This document shows positions 43,480 through 52,443 of a stretch of 61,341 nt of DNA, in pieces. The notes under the pieces are model-generated. The model did not search any database. It worked only from the letters and a program-made list of their open reading frames with translations, and was not told where the DNA came from. The DNA is from Bacteroides sp. CAG:927 (lineage in GTDB: Bacteria; Bacteroidota; Bacteroidia; Bacteroidales; Muribaculaceae): contig HF985637.1 of assembly GCA_000431155.1 (NCBI GenBank), positions 1 through 61,341 on the forward strand. The letters run 5' to 3'. Both the position numbers and the translations under genes were made by a program. Positions within the stretch are counted from its first letter, which is position 1, and every line of letters begins with the position of its first letter.

Positions 43480-44289
43480 ATGAGACTCATCATCGAACCT
43501 GATTACGATTGCGTTAGCCGTTGGGCTGCATGTTATGTTGCAGCACGCATCAATGAAGCCAAACCCACTGCAGAGCATCCCTTTGTGCTCGGTTGCCCTA
43601 CAGGAAGCTCGCCTCTTGGCATGTATCGCCATCTCATAAAGCTCAACAAAGAAGGCAAAGTTTCATTCAAGCATGTTGTAACTTTCAACATGGATGAATA
43701 CTGCGGAATTCCTCGTGACCACGAACAGAGCTACTATACCTTCATGTGGACCAACTTCTTTAACCAGATTGACATTCTTCCCGAAAATGTCAATATCCTT
43801 AATGGCAATGCCGAGAACCCATTGGAAGAGTGCGCCCGCTATGAAGAAAAAATCAAAAGCTACGGCGGCATAGACCTGTTCCTCGGCGGCGTTGGTCCTG
43901 ACGGACACATTGCTTTCAACGAACCCGGATCTTCCCTGTCTTCCAAAACTCGTATGAAGACCCTTACACGCGACACCATAATCGCCAACTCTCGCTTCTT
44001 TGACAACAATGTTGACCTTGTACCGAAAACAGCACTCACCGTAGGTGTAGGTACCGTAATGGCCGCAAAGAGTGTTCTTCTTATTGTAAACGGTCACAAT
44101 AAGGCACGTGCATTGCGTCATGGCGTGGAAGGAGGCATCAGCCAGATGTGGACCATCTCCGCACTCCAAATGCATCCAAAAGCACTGATTGTGGCAGACG
44201 ACGCCGCCTGCGAAGAACTGAAAGTTGGAACATACCGCTATTTCAAAGATATTGAAAGCGCCAATCTTAACCCCGACACACAGCTTTAA
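43480..44289 (+). CDS. nagB: Glucosamine-6-phosphate deaminase
   Basis: A 269-residue hexameric-type NagB converting glucosamine 6-phosphate to fructose 6-phosphate and ammonia. Residue numbering even matches E. coli: Asp72 in NMDEYCGIP, Asp141, His143 and Glu148 in GPDGHIAFNEPG. The phosphate loop GCPTGSSPLGMY is present. It is monocistronic, with its own consensus promoter and terminator. It is the intact counterpart of the degenerate NagB domain encoded at 40434-42416. Confidence 0.96.
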   Translation: MRLIIEPDYDCVSRWAACYVAARINEAKPTAEHPFVLGCPTGSSPLGMYRHLIKLNKEGKVSFKHVVTFNMDEYCGIPRDHEQSYYTFMWTNFFNQIDILPENVNILNGNAENPLEECARYEEKIKSYGGIDLFLGGVGPDGHIAFNEPGSSLSSKTRMKTLTRDTIIANSRFFDNNVDLVPKTALTVGVGTVMAAKSVLLIVNGHNKARALRHGVEGGISQMWTISALQMHPKALIVADDAACEELKVGTYRYFKDIESANLNPDTQL

Positions 44290-44311
44290 CACTAACTCAC
44301 AATAAACACAA

Positions 44312-44347
44312 GGAGCCTCAGCTAAACGCCGAGGCTCCGTTATTTTT
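44312..44347 (+). terminator. Intrinsic terminator of nagB
   Basis: Arms GGAGCCTC (44312-44319) and GAGGCTCC (44331-44338), then GTTATTTTT; 22 nt after the stop. Confidence 0.8.
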
Positions 44348-44367
44348 AAATTGAGAGTTATTTCCTG

Positions 44368-45093
44368 TTATACTTTGCTAATATCAATTGATTGACCAGG
44401 CTCATGCAAGCAATGGCAGGATGTGGTGGCCGGTGCATAGTCAGCGAAATCGCATGCCTTGGTATAATCGCCATTAAAATGCATTGGGAAGAAATCCTTC
44501 ACAGCTATTTTCTGCAAGAATATTCTTGCTCCTCTTGCCATATCCGAACCCAATCGTGTATCAACCGGGAAAAATGCCACGTCAACTGATGAAACTTCCG
44601 AAGCAATGCGGTTTACAATCACATTAAACTTCTCATCAGCTTCCTCTACCTCACGAAAAGTTGCCTCATCCTGCCAATGCCAGTCATTCAGATCACCGGC
44701 ATGGAATATGGTTTCTTTTGTACCGGTTGTCACGTAATAACTAACACCGGCATCGGTGCTTGGATAAGCTTTTACACTCACACCGCCGGGCAGTCCTTCT
44801 ACATAATCTCCCGCACTCATTCCCTGTACGGCAAGTGTGGAGGGAATTCCTTTAGCGGGAATATCATTGCTCAACACATATGTGCGGTTGTGATTTTGGG
44901 CTATCTCATATACCGACTTGTTAAAATGATCAGGATGATTATGAGTGGCGAAAAATATCACCGGCTTATCAGGATTCTGCTCCAATATGCGATGTAGGGC
45001 ATGTGAAGGATCACGCACGTAATCAAATACCAGTATCACATCATTAGTGGTCACTGCAAAAGAGCTATGCTCTAAATACGTTACTCTGTTCAT
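44368..45093 (-). CDS. MBL-fold metallo-hydrolase (UlaG-like)
   Basis: A 241-residue metallo-beta-lactamase-fold protein. It has the HSSF start, the metal-binding FFATHNHPDHFNKS (H-x-H-x-D-H, near residues 50-60), the IFHAGDLNDWHWQD ligand region and PMHFNGDYTKACDF at the end. The pattern resembles UlaG-like predicted phosphodiesterases or lactonases. The substrate is unknown. It is the last gene of the S9-lipoprotein-MBL-MBL run, 14 nt after the previous stop. Confidence 0.82.
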   Translation of the reverse strand: MNRVTYLEHSSFAVTTNDVILVFDYVRDPSHALHRILEQNPDKPVIFFATHNHPDHFNKSVYEIAQNHNRTYVLSNDIPAKGIPSTLAVQGMSAGDYVEGLPGGVSVKAYPSTDAGVSYYVTTGTKETIFHAGDLNDWHWQDEATFREVEEADEKFNVIVNRIASEVSSVDVAFFPVDTRLGSDMARGARIFLQKIAVKDFFPMHFNGDYTKACDFADYAPATTSCHCLHEPGQSIDISKV

Positions 45094-45107
45094 AATAGTA
45101 TAATGTG

Positions 45108-45872
45108 TTATAAATCTATTTCCATACCATCGGTAGCAATACTTACCCCATCCGGCAACATGCGCGTGACTGAGGCATGAAGCCCCATATCGTGGCTCAG
45201 ATGGGTTAGGAACGCCCGTTTAGGTTTTATATAATTTATAACATTCAGAGTATCGTATAGGTTCATATGTGTGGGATGCTCTTTGATGCGCAGCGCATTT
45301 ATCACCAATGTCTCCACTCCTTGCAGCTTTTGCAAGGTGTCCAGAGAAATAAATTTAGCATCTGTAATGTACGCAAAATCACCGATTCTATATCCCAATA
45401 TCGGTAAATCGCCATGCCATACCTCCAAAGGAATTACCTCTAATCCTATAACCTCAAATTCTTTATTGCCGACCTCATGCAGATGAAATGTTGGCACACG
45501 ATCGGGATGCTTGGCATTAAAACTGTATGGTATTCTTTCTCTCAGATCACGAGCCACATCTGAACGACAATAAACATCAAATCCGCCATGAGAATAACAA
45601 TAGGGGCGCAAATCATCCATACCGCCCACGTGATCATAATGACTGTGGGTCACAAGCAATGCATCAATGTCAGGAGATCCGAGTTTAAGCATCTGACTGC
45701 GGAAATCAGGGCCACAATCAATAAGCAGAGTGCCAGAACTTGTTTTCAGCAAAGCTGAACAGCGCAGGCGTTTGTCTCGCGGATCCGGCGAAGTACACAC
45801 CTCACATCCGCATCCTATCTGCGGCACACCGGTGGAAGTGCCGGTGCCCAGAAATATTAGTTTATCAGCCAT
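45108..45872 (-). CDS. MBL-fold metallo-hydrolase (PhnP-like)
   Basis: A 254-residue protein with FLGTGTSTGVPQIGCGCEVC, the metal motif LLVTHSHYDHVGGMDDLRPY (H-x-H-x-D-H), YITDAKFIS and LTHLSHDMG. These are marks of the PhnP-like cyclic phosphodiesterase group of the metallo-beta-lactamase fold. Two Cys pairs in the CGCEVC loop could bind an extra metal, as in PhnP. No phosphonate genes are present, so the substrate is uncertain. Its ATG overlaps the lipoprotein stop as TAATG. Confidence 0.86.
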   Translation of the reverse strand: MADKLIFLGTGTSTGVPQIGCGCEVCTSPDPRDKRLRCSALLKTSSGTLLIDCGPDFRSQMLKLGSPDIDALLVTHSHYDHVGGMDDLRPYCYSHGGFDVYCRSDVARDLRERIPYSFNAKHPDRVPTFHLHEVGNKEFEVIGLEVIPLEVWHGDLPILGYRIGDFAYITDAKFISLDTLQKLQGVETLVINALRIKEHPTHMNLYDTLNVINYIKPKRAFLTHLSHDMGLHASVTRMLPDGVSIATDGMEIDL

Positions 45873-46816
45873 TATTGTCTGTATGAACGCAAAAGACCGT
45901 CCTCAAATATCAAATATCTGCCATTTTCATAGCTCCACACTTCTCTTAGTACACTGTAACCCGCACGACGGTCTATATTGTCGGGTGCTCCGAGCGACAA
46001 CCGGCATTCGTCGCGAGTCATATCTTCTGTCACTGTACCATTTATTATATGTTTCCATGCATCATCAGATATAGAAGGATAGCGCAACTTTGGATTAGAC
46101 AGAGAGAACAAAGTGGCAAACCCTCGGGGAGACTTGACATCAGAGCCAACCGACATGTACATGTGAAATTGCTCGCCTTTTTCATCCTCAAGCACCAGAA
46201 GAACCGGATAAAATGACGATCCCGGAACCACATCAGCCACTTTTACTGGCACAAATCTCCGACCCTGCATCGGTTCATTGGAGACATTATACCAGTCTCT
46301 TGTCATCACGTAATATGTATTGCCACGCATTTTTCTTTTCACATCCTCAACAATATCCAGATCCACTGTCAAAGGAATGTCAACAGATTTTCTCTCAGAC
46401 ACCTTTTGGACCGATGCGTCCATACGGTAAGACACAGGCAATCCGTATGCTGTGGTGAAATTCAGCTGCGCGACTTTTTCTCCTGTAATAGACACGACAT
46501 CCTGCATGCCCGTAAATGTTAGTTCCGTTCCTTTTAAAGCCGCACCTTTCTCAGCTTCCGGCCCGAGAAGAATTGCCAATTTATCGTCAGTGACAAGGAG
46601 TTTTTTGCCGGGACTCCAATTACCGAGCGTTTGGGGAACTACATCATCCAAATAATGTTGCTCAGGTGCATCGGTTACATTCTGTTTTCTGAAATCTGCC
46701 GCACCTATTTTGGGAGTACTTTCAACTCCGGTAAAACAAGCGGACAGCGCACCGCCCAAAGCTATGCTTATGGCAAGACGCGCTGTCGCATTAAATATTT
46801 TATATACCTCTATCAC
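45872..46816 (-). CDS. Lipoprotein of unknown function with BamE-like C-terminus
   Basis: A 314-residue predicted lipoprotein; the signal ends LGGALSAC with Cys27 as lipidation site. The start is a GTG overlapping the S9 peptidase stop (GTGA); no ATG precedes the lipobox, so GTG is forced. The middle is beta-rich. The last 50 residues (MTRDECRLSLGAP..., GYSVLREVWSYENGRYLIFEDGLLRSYRQ) resemble the SmpA/BamE-type pattern in which a short helix and strands follow a M-T-x-x-x-x-x-x-x-G-x-P motif. No function is recognised. Confidence 0.72.
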   Translation of the reverse strand: MIEVYKIFNATARLAISIALGGALSACFTGVESTPKIGAADFRKQNVTDAPEQHYLDDVVPQTLGNWSPGKKLLVTDDKLAILLGPEAEKGAALKGTELTFTGMQDVVSITGEKVAQLNFTTAYGLPVSYRMDASVQKVSERKSVDIPLTVDLDIVEDVKRKMRGNTYYVMTRDWYNVSNEPMQGRRFVPVKVADVVPGSSFYPVLLVLEDEKGEQFHMYMSVGSDVKSPRGFATLFSLSNPKLRYPSISDDAWKHIINGTVTEDMTRDECRLSLGAPDNIDRRAGYSVLREVWSYENGRYLIFEDGLLRSYRQ

Positions 46817-48942
46817 TTATCTGTTTGGGGGGTGATACCCATATTGTAAAAAATAAACGAATATAGGTCGGTGTATTCATCAATAATCTTACTGGTAGGT
46901 TTACCGGCTCCATGACCTGCGTTACTGTCTATTCTGATCAACTTTGGCGCATCACCTGTATCAGAAGCCTGAAGTTGAGCCGCATACTTGAATGAATGCG
47001 CGGGCACGACTCTGTCGTCATGGTCGGCTGTTGTAACAAGAATAGCGGGGTAGGGAGTACCGTCGTTCTTAATGTTGTGCAGCGGAGAATAGCTGAGCAG
47101 ATAATCCGCCATCTCTTTGCTATCGGCACTTGTGCCGTAATCAGATGCCCAGTTCCATCCAATAGTAAAGTTGTGATAGCGCATCATATCCATTACACCT
47201 ACACGAGGTATAGCTACCTTAAACAAATCAGGACGCATATTTACGGTAGCGCCCACCAGCAATCCACCATTGCTGCCACCTTCAATAGCCATATAATCGG
47301 GCGAAGTCCATCCTTCGTTAATCATGTATTCAGCAGCTGCAATAAAATCGTCAAACACATTAATTTTATTCAGCTTCGTGCCTGCCATATGCCATGCTTC
47401 GCCATATTCTGAGCCGCCACGTAGTGAAGCTTGGGCATATATTCCACCGTTCTCAAGCCACAACATACGGTTGGCGGAGAATCCCGGAGTCAGAGATATG
47501 TTGAAGCCACCGTAGCCATACAGGTACACAGGATTTTTGCCATTCTTTTCTAATCCCTTTTTATAAGTAAGGAACATGGGCACCTTTGTGCCGTCTTTTG
47601 ATGTGTAAAACACCTGCTCGGTCACATATTGGCTGAAATCCACGCCGGGCACTTCAGCTTGCTTCACCAATGTGCTTTCGCCTGTGGACATATCGTATTT
47701 ATACACAGCAGAAGGATATACAAATGATGTGAATGTATAGAACACATCCTTATCGCCTTTGTCACTTGATACTGATGCCGTACCGAATGTAGGCAGTGCT
47801 ATCTCACGCTCCTTGGTACCATCAAGCTTATGCACATATAGATGGGTCGCAGCGTCTTTCTCATAACTGAGTATTAATTTGTCATCTGCAAACTGAGCCG
47901 AAGTAAGCACCTCTTTTTGCTCAGGAACTATTTCCACCCAAGGTGCGGAAGGTTTGTTAAGGTCTATGGTCACAAGACGATTGTTGGGAGCACCTTTTGA
48001 TGTAAGAATATAGACCTTGCCATCAGCCACGCCTATAGGTTGCACCATATAGTCCTGAGAAGGTTCTATCACATTCCAACCGGAATTGTTTTTGAGATTC
48101 TTATACATCAAACCGTCACCGATACCTGCGCCGCCGGTGGCAACAAACAAATAATCTGCTCCTTCAGGCACATAAGCTGAATGAAAATGAAGCGGATTCT
48201 TTGGATCCTCATAAGCAAGTTTATCCTGGCTCTGCGGGGTTCCTAACTCATGATAATATATCTGATGATTTTCGTTGGCGTTTGAAAATTCCTTCCCGGC
48301 TTCAGGACGAGGATATGCGCTATAATAGAACCCGTTGCCGTGCCATTCCGCTCCGGTGAACTTTGCCCATTCTATATGATCTTTGAGCAGCTCTTTTGTA
48401 GCGGTATTCATCACATAAATTTCAGTCCAGTCAGACCCGTTACGTGATATTGTATATGCAGTATATTTGCCGTCCGGCGAGGGAAACACTCCTGTCAGGG
48501 CCACTGTACCGTTGTCGGAAAGCTTATTTGGGTCCAAAAACAGTTCCGCTTTGCCACCGATTGTATCTACACGATACAGTACCGATTGGTTCTGCAATCC
48601 GTCATTCTCATAGAAGTAGTACTTGCCGTCCTTATGTTTGCCGGGCATACCTGATTTCTTGTAATCGTTAAGTGCCGTCAAGCGCTTGCGCACGGCATCG
48701 CGATAGGGAATTTTTGACAGATAGTCGTTAGTTACTTTATTCTCTGCTTTTACCCAAGCTAAAGTTGCCTCTGCGGTATCATTCTCAAGGGGACGATACT
48801 TATCGCTGACTTCGGTTCCGAAATAATTGTCAACAGTGTTGTCTGTAGGAGCCTGCGGATATTCAAGTTTATGCTGCGAACATGAGCATAATACTCCGAC
48901 AGAAGCTGTGGTCATAATCATTAATTTTGTGCTGAATCGCAT
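46813..48942 (-). CDS. Prolyl oligopeptidase family lipoprotein (S9A)
   Basis: A 709-residue secreted serine peptidase. The signal MRFSTKLMIMTTASVGVLCSC has a lipobox Cys, so it is anchored in the cell envelope. An N-terminal helix and seven-blade propeller (about 60-430) precede the alpha/beta-hydrolase domain with the nucleophile in AIEGGSNGGLLVGA, Asp in TTADHDDRVVPAHS and His in SNAGHGAGKPT. Start EYPQAPTDNTVDNYFGTEVSDKYRPLEN is typical of prolyl endopeptidases. It leads a four-gene coupled operon. Confidence 0.94.
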   Translation of the reverse strand: MRFSTKLMIMTTASVGVLCSCSQHKLEYPQAPTDNTVDNYFGTEVSDKYRPLENDTAEATLAWVKAENKVTNDYLSKIPYRDAVRKRLTALNDYKKSGMPGKHKDGKYYFYENDGLQNQSVLYRVDTIGGKAELFLDPNKLSDNGTVALTGVFPSPDGKYTAYTISRNGSDWTEIYVMNTATKELLKDHIEWAKFTGAEWHGNGFYYSAYPRPEAGKEFSNANENHQIYYHELGTPQSQDKLAYEDPKNPLHFHSAYVPEGADYLFVATGGAGIGDGLMYKNLKNNSGWNVIEPSQDYMVQPIGVADGKVYILTSKGAPNNRLVTIDLNKPSAPWVEIVPEQKEVLTSAQFADDKLILSYEKDAATHLYVHKLDGTKEREIALPTFGTASVSSDKGDKDVFYTFTSFVYPSAVYKYDMSTGESTLVKQAEVPGVDFSQYVTEQVFYTSKDGTKVPMFLTYKKGLEKNGKNPVYLYGYGGFNISLTPGFSANRMLWLENGGIYAQASLRGGSEYGEAWHMAGTKLNKINVFDDFIAAAEYMINEGWTSPDYMAIEGGSNGGLLVGATVNMRPDLFKVAIPRVGVMDMMRYHNFTIGWNWASDYGTSADSKEMADYLLSYSPLHNIKNDGTPYPAILVTTADHDDRVVPAHSFKYAAQLQASDTGDAPKLIRIDSNAGHGAGKPTSKIIDEYTDLYSFIFYNMGITPQTDK

Positions 48943-48974
48943 AATTCAATTGTAGAAATGTATAACAATGATTG

Positions 48975-48982
48975 CAAATTTA
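48975..48982 (-). promoter_or_regulatory. Promoter -7 box (TAAATTTG) of the S9 peptidase operon
   Basis: The minus strand reads TAAATTTG, 32 nt before the ATG at 48942. Confidence 0.6.
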
Positions 48983-49108
48983 TAAATTCCATATCACATG
49001 CCCAACATTTTTATGTTTCTTTGCACTTCTCAGCTGAGGACATCTTGATTATATATTCTATGCATCAATACATTGACATAATTTAACACAGAAAATCTCA
49101 TTCATGTA

Positions 49109-49138
49109 TTGACATCAGAGAAAAAGTCACTACCTTTG
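49109..49138 (+). promoter_or_regulatory. Consensus promoter TTG-N19-TACCTTTG of tRNA-fMet
   Basis: TTGACA at 49109-49114 and TACCTTTG at 49131-49138; the tRNA begins 17 nt further on. The same TACCTTTGCACTC sequence precedes tRNA-Ser. Confidence 0.7.
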
Positions 49139-49155
49139 CACTCACAAAACAACAC

Positions 49156-49227
<72 letters not shown>

Positions 49228-49231
49228 CTAA

Positions 49232-49265
49232 AAAAATGGAAGCTGAATGGTCAGCTTCCATTTTT
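49232..49265. terminator. Bidirectional terminator shared by tRNA-fMet and the RND operon
   Basis: Perfect 15-base arms 49232-49246 and 49251-49265 (AAAAATGGAAGCTGA/TCAGCTTCCATTTTT) with a 4-base loop. It starts 4 nt after the tRNA and ends 2 nt before the RND permease stop codon on the other strand. Confidence 0.85.
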
Positions 49266-49267
49266 CA

Positions 49268-52200
49268 TTAAATACTATCAGAATTTTGGGTTGGGGAAGG
49301 GGAGTCCGTACCACCTGAGCCCTTGAACATCCTCGAAAGATACTTTTCGCGAAACCGTTCCAACAATTCCCAAAAGTTAGGAACAAACAATGTGCCTACT
49401 ACTGCATTTACCGCCATACCAAATACTACAGCTGTGCCAAGCGACACTCGGCTTGCAGCACCGGCTCCGGTAGCAAAAAGCATAGGCATTACACCGAATA
49501 TGAATGCAAGTGCAGTCATCATTATAGGACGGAAACGTATGCGTCCGGCATCTGCAGCACTCTGCCGTATATCCTGTCCGGCTGATCGGAAATCACGTGC
49601 ATATTCTACAATCAATATAGCATTTTTAGCTGAAAGACCAAGCAACAGTATCAAACCTATCTGAGTGTAGATATTCACGCTTTGTTGCATTATAAAACAG
49701 CCCAGGGCCGTACCGAGTATGGCCGTAGGCATTGATATTACCACCGCCACCGGATCAGTCCAGCTCTCGTATTGGGCTGCGAGTACCAACAGTGTAATAA
49801 TGACAGCAAAAAGCATTACAGCGCTCACGGTGGTGCCTCCCTGCGATTCCTGATAAGCTTCACCGGTCCATGCATAGCCGTATGAATTTCCAAGTTGCTC
49901 CTTTACAATATTCTCCATGATTTCAATTGCCGTAGAGGAGCTTACGCCATGTGCCGGCGTAGCGGTAAGCGATGCGGTCTCATACATGTTGTAACGGTCC
50001 ACACTTGATTGGCCGAACACTTCCTTTATTGTCATGAACGATGCCATAGGCACCATTTCACCTTGGGCGTTTTTGACCGTCAGTCCAAGAACATCATTTA
50101 TGCGGTCACGTGCCAAGGCATCACCGCCTATTTGTACTTCATAGACTCTTCCAAACTCGTTGAAATCATTTACATACTGACCGCCGAGATAGGCCGACAG
50201 CACATTATAGATGTCGGCAAGTACCAAATTCTGCATTTTCACCTTGTCACGGTTTATATCAAGACGATACTGAGGTACCTCACCCTGATATACCGACTGC
50301 ACAGACGCTATGCGCTTATCCTTTTCTGCCGCATCGCGCACGGCGTTCAATGCCTCCTGCATTTGTGCGGCCCCGTATTTATTGATGTCAAGCAGCTGCA
50401 TCTGAAGTCCTGCCGACATTCCAAGACCGGGAATACTTGGAGGATTAAAGGCAAATACTTCAGCCTCCTGAATATCGGCACACACTTCGTCAAACTTCTT
50501 AATCACAGCCGTTACATCTTGGTTGTGTCCCTTACGCTTTGACCATGGTTTGAGCGTAACACTTATACCGCCCATATTGCTGCCCGAACCTCCAATGAAT
50601 GAGAATCCGGCTATAGTCATGCAGCTCTCGACTTCTGGAATCTGTTGAACCCTTGCTGACACCTCTTCAAGCACTTTTTGAGTGCGATCAAGAGTGGCAC
50701 CGGTAGGCAACTGCACTGACCCCATAAAATATCCCATATCCTCTTCAGGCACATAAGATGTAGGCATAGCAAAGAATCCCCAAAAGGCTACGGCCGTTAT
50801 AGCCAAATACAATCCTATCGCCACTACAGGTCGCTTTAGAAACGTGCCCACTATTTTCATATATAGCTCCAAAGTGGCACCGAATCCTTTATTAAACCAT
50901 TTGAAGACAAAGAAATTACTGGATTTAGTCGGACGGAGGAATAATGCGCATAATGCCGGAGTGAGAGTAAGCGCATTAAAGCCTGAAAATGCCGTGCTGA
51001 CTGCAATTGTGAGTGCAAACTGTTTGTACAGTTCACCGGTTATGCCGCTTATGAAAGCTGTAGGAATAAATACCGACAAAAGAACAAGCACCTCACCTAC
51101 AACAGGTCCGGTCAGCTCCTTCATTGCCTTTACCGCAGCCTGACGGGGAGTCATTTTGCCCTCATCCACTATTCGCGAACAGTCTTCCACCACCACTATC
51201 GCATCATCCACCACTATGGCTATAGCAAGCACCAGACCAAAAAGTGTGAGTGTATTGATGGTAAATCCCATCAGCTTCATTACTGCAAATGTGGCAATCA
51301 GTGACACCGGAATAGTAAGCATAGGAATGACTACAGCCCTCCAACTCTGCAAGAACAGCAGTATCACTATCATTACGATAAGCGTGGTTTCAATGAATGT
51401 CACGAGCAGTTCATCAATTGACTCCGTAACAAAATCAGTTGAATTCATTATCACCTTATAGTGCACACCTTCAGGAAAGTATTGAGACAAATCATCCAGT
51501 TTGGCCTGTACTCGCTTGGCTACGGATAGAGCATTTGCTCCCGGCAACTGATATACACCAAGCAAACCGGCTCCCTGGCCAGACACCTGCGCTATTGCAC
51601 TATAGTCTTGACTTCCGAGATCTATTTTGGCTATATCCTTTAGCCTTAACATTGCACCGTCCTCATCAGTGCGTATCACTATGTTACCGAATTCCTCAAC
51701 TGTTTTAAGACGTCCCTGAGTAGTGAGCGTAAACTCAAATTCAGTATTGTTAGGACTCGGAGCCGATCCTACGCTACCGGCCGACACTTGCATATTCTGG
51801 CTCTCTATGGCTGCGCTGACTTCCGAGGGCGACACTTTTCTTACACGCATCAATTCCGGATCAAGCCATACACGCATGCTGTATTGGCCGGCGCCAAAAG
51901 CTTCTACTTGACCCACACCATCCACACGAGCCAGCTCATCCACGATGTTGAGCTTGGCATAATTTGTAAGATATAGTGCATCATACCGTTGCGGATTGTC
52001 TGCTTCAAGTGCCAAAAACATTATTATATTGCTTGACCTTGACATCACTTGTACACCTTGCTGGCGCACCGAAGCCGGCAATGAAGCCTCCGCAAGCGAT
52101 ATTCTGTTCTGGACCTTCACGGCTGCCATATCCACATCCGTGCCCACCTCAAATGTTATGGTAAGATTATATGATCCGTCCGAACTTGACGAACTCATAT

Positions 52201-52432
52201 ACATCATGTTCTCCACACCATTGATTTGCTCTTCCAAAGGCACACCGATAGTAGATGCCACAGTAGCAGCATCTGCGCCAGGATAACTGGCCATGACCTG
52301 TACCGTTGGTGGAGTAATATCAGGATATTGGGCCACGGGCAGTGTCTTTACCGTAATAAGACCGGCCAATATCATAATAATCGCCAATACTACAGCGAAT
52401 ATTGGTCTGTTGATAAAGAATCTTGAAAACAT
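49268..52432 (-). CDS. RND efflux pump permease (HAE1/AcrB family)
   Basis: A 1054-residue inner-membrane proton antiporter with the expected 12-helix, two-porter-loop layout. Start MFSRFFINRPIFAVVLAIIMILAG, the docking/porter segment PVAQYPDITPPTVQVMASYPGADA, the TM4 proton-relay region GLVLAIAIVVDDAIVVVED, and the second-half SAKNAILIVEYARDFR are all AcrB-type. It expels hydrophobic drugs, bile acids or dyes; the true substrates are unknown. Genes run outer-membrane factor, adaptor, permease, with gaps of 25 and 11 nt. Confidence 0.96.
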   Translation of the reverse strand: MFSRFFINRPIFAVVLAIIMILAGLITVKTLPVAQYPDITPPTVQVMASYPGADAATVASTIGVPLEEQINGVENMMYMSSSSSDGSYNLTITFEVGTDVDMAAVKVQNRISLAEASLPASVRQQGVQVMSRSSNIIMFLALEADNPQRYDALYLTNYAKLNIVDELARVDGVGQVEAFGAGQYSMRVWLDPELMRVRKVSPSEVSAAIESQNMQVSAGSVGSAPSPNNTEFEFTLTTQGRLKTVEEFGNIVIRTDEDGAMLRLKDIAKIDLGSQDYSAIAQVSGQGAGLLGVYQLPGANALSVAKRVQAKLDDLSQYFPEGVHYKVIMNSTDFVTESIDELLVTFIETTLIVMIVILLFLQSWRAVVIPMLTIPVSLIATFAVMKLMGFTINTLTLFGLVLAIAIVVDDAIVVVEDCSRIVDEGKMTPRQAAVKAMKELTGPVVGEVLVLLSVFIPTAFISGITGELYKQFALTIAVSTAFSGFNALTLTPALCALFLRPTKSSNFFVFKWFNKGFGATLELYMKIVGTFLKRPVVAIGLYLAITAVAFWGFFAMPTSYVPEEDMGYFMGSVQLPTGATLDRTQKVLEEVSARVQQIPEVESCMTIAGFSFIGGSGSNMGGISVTLKPWSKRKGHNQDVTAVIKKFDEVCADIQEAEVFAFNPPSIPGLGMSAGLQMQLLDINKYGAAQMQEALNAVRDAAEKDKRIASVQSVYQGEVPQYRLDINRDKVKMQNLVLADIYNVLSAYLGGQYVNDFNEFGRVYEVQIGGDALARDRINDVLGLTVKNAQGEMVPMASFMTIKEVFGQSSVDRYNMYETASLTATPAHGVSSSTAIEIMENIVKEQLGNSYGYAWTGEAYQESQGGTTVSAVMLFAVIITLLVLAAQYESWTDPVAVVISMPTAILGTALGCFIMQQSVNIYTQIGLILLLGLSAKNAILIVEYARDFRSAGQDIRQSAADAGRIRFRPIMMTALAFIFGVMPMLFATGAGAASRVSLGTAVVFGMAVNAVVGTLFVPNFWELLERFREKYLSRMFKGSGGTDSPSPTQNSDSI

Positions 52433-52443
52433 GGCTTATCTTT

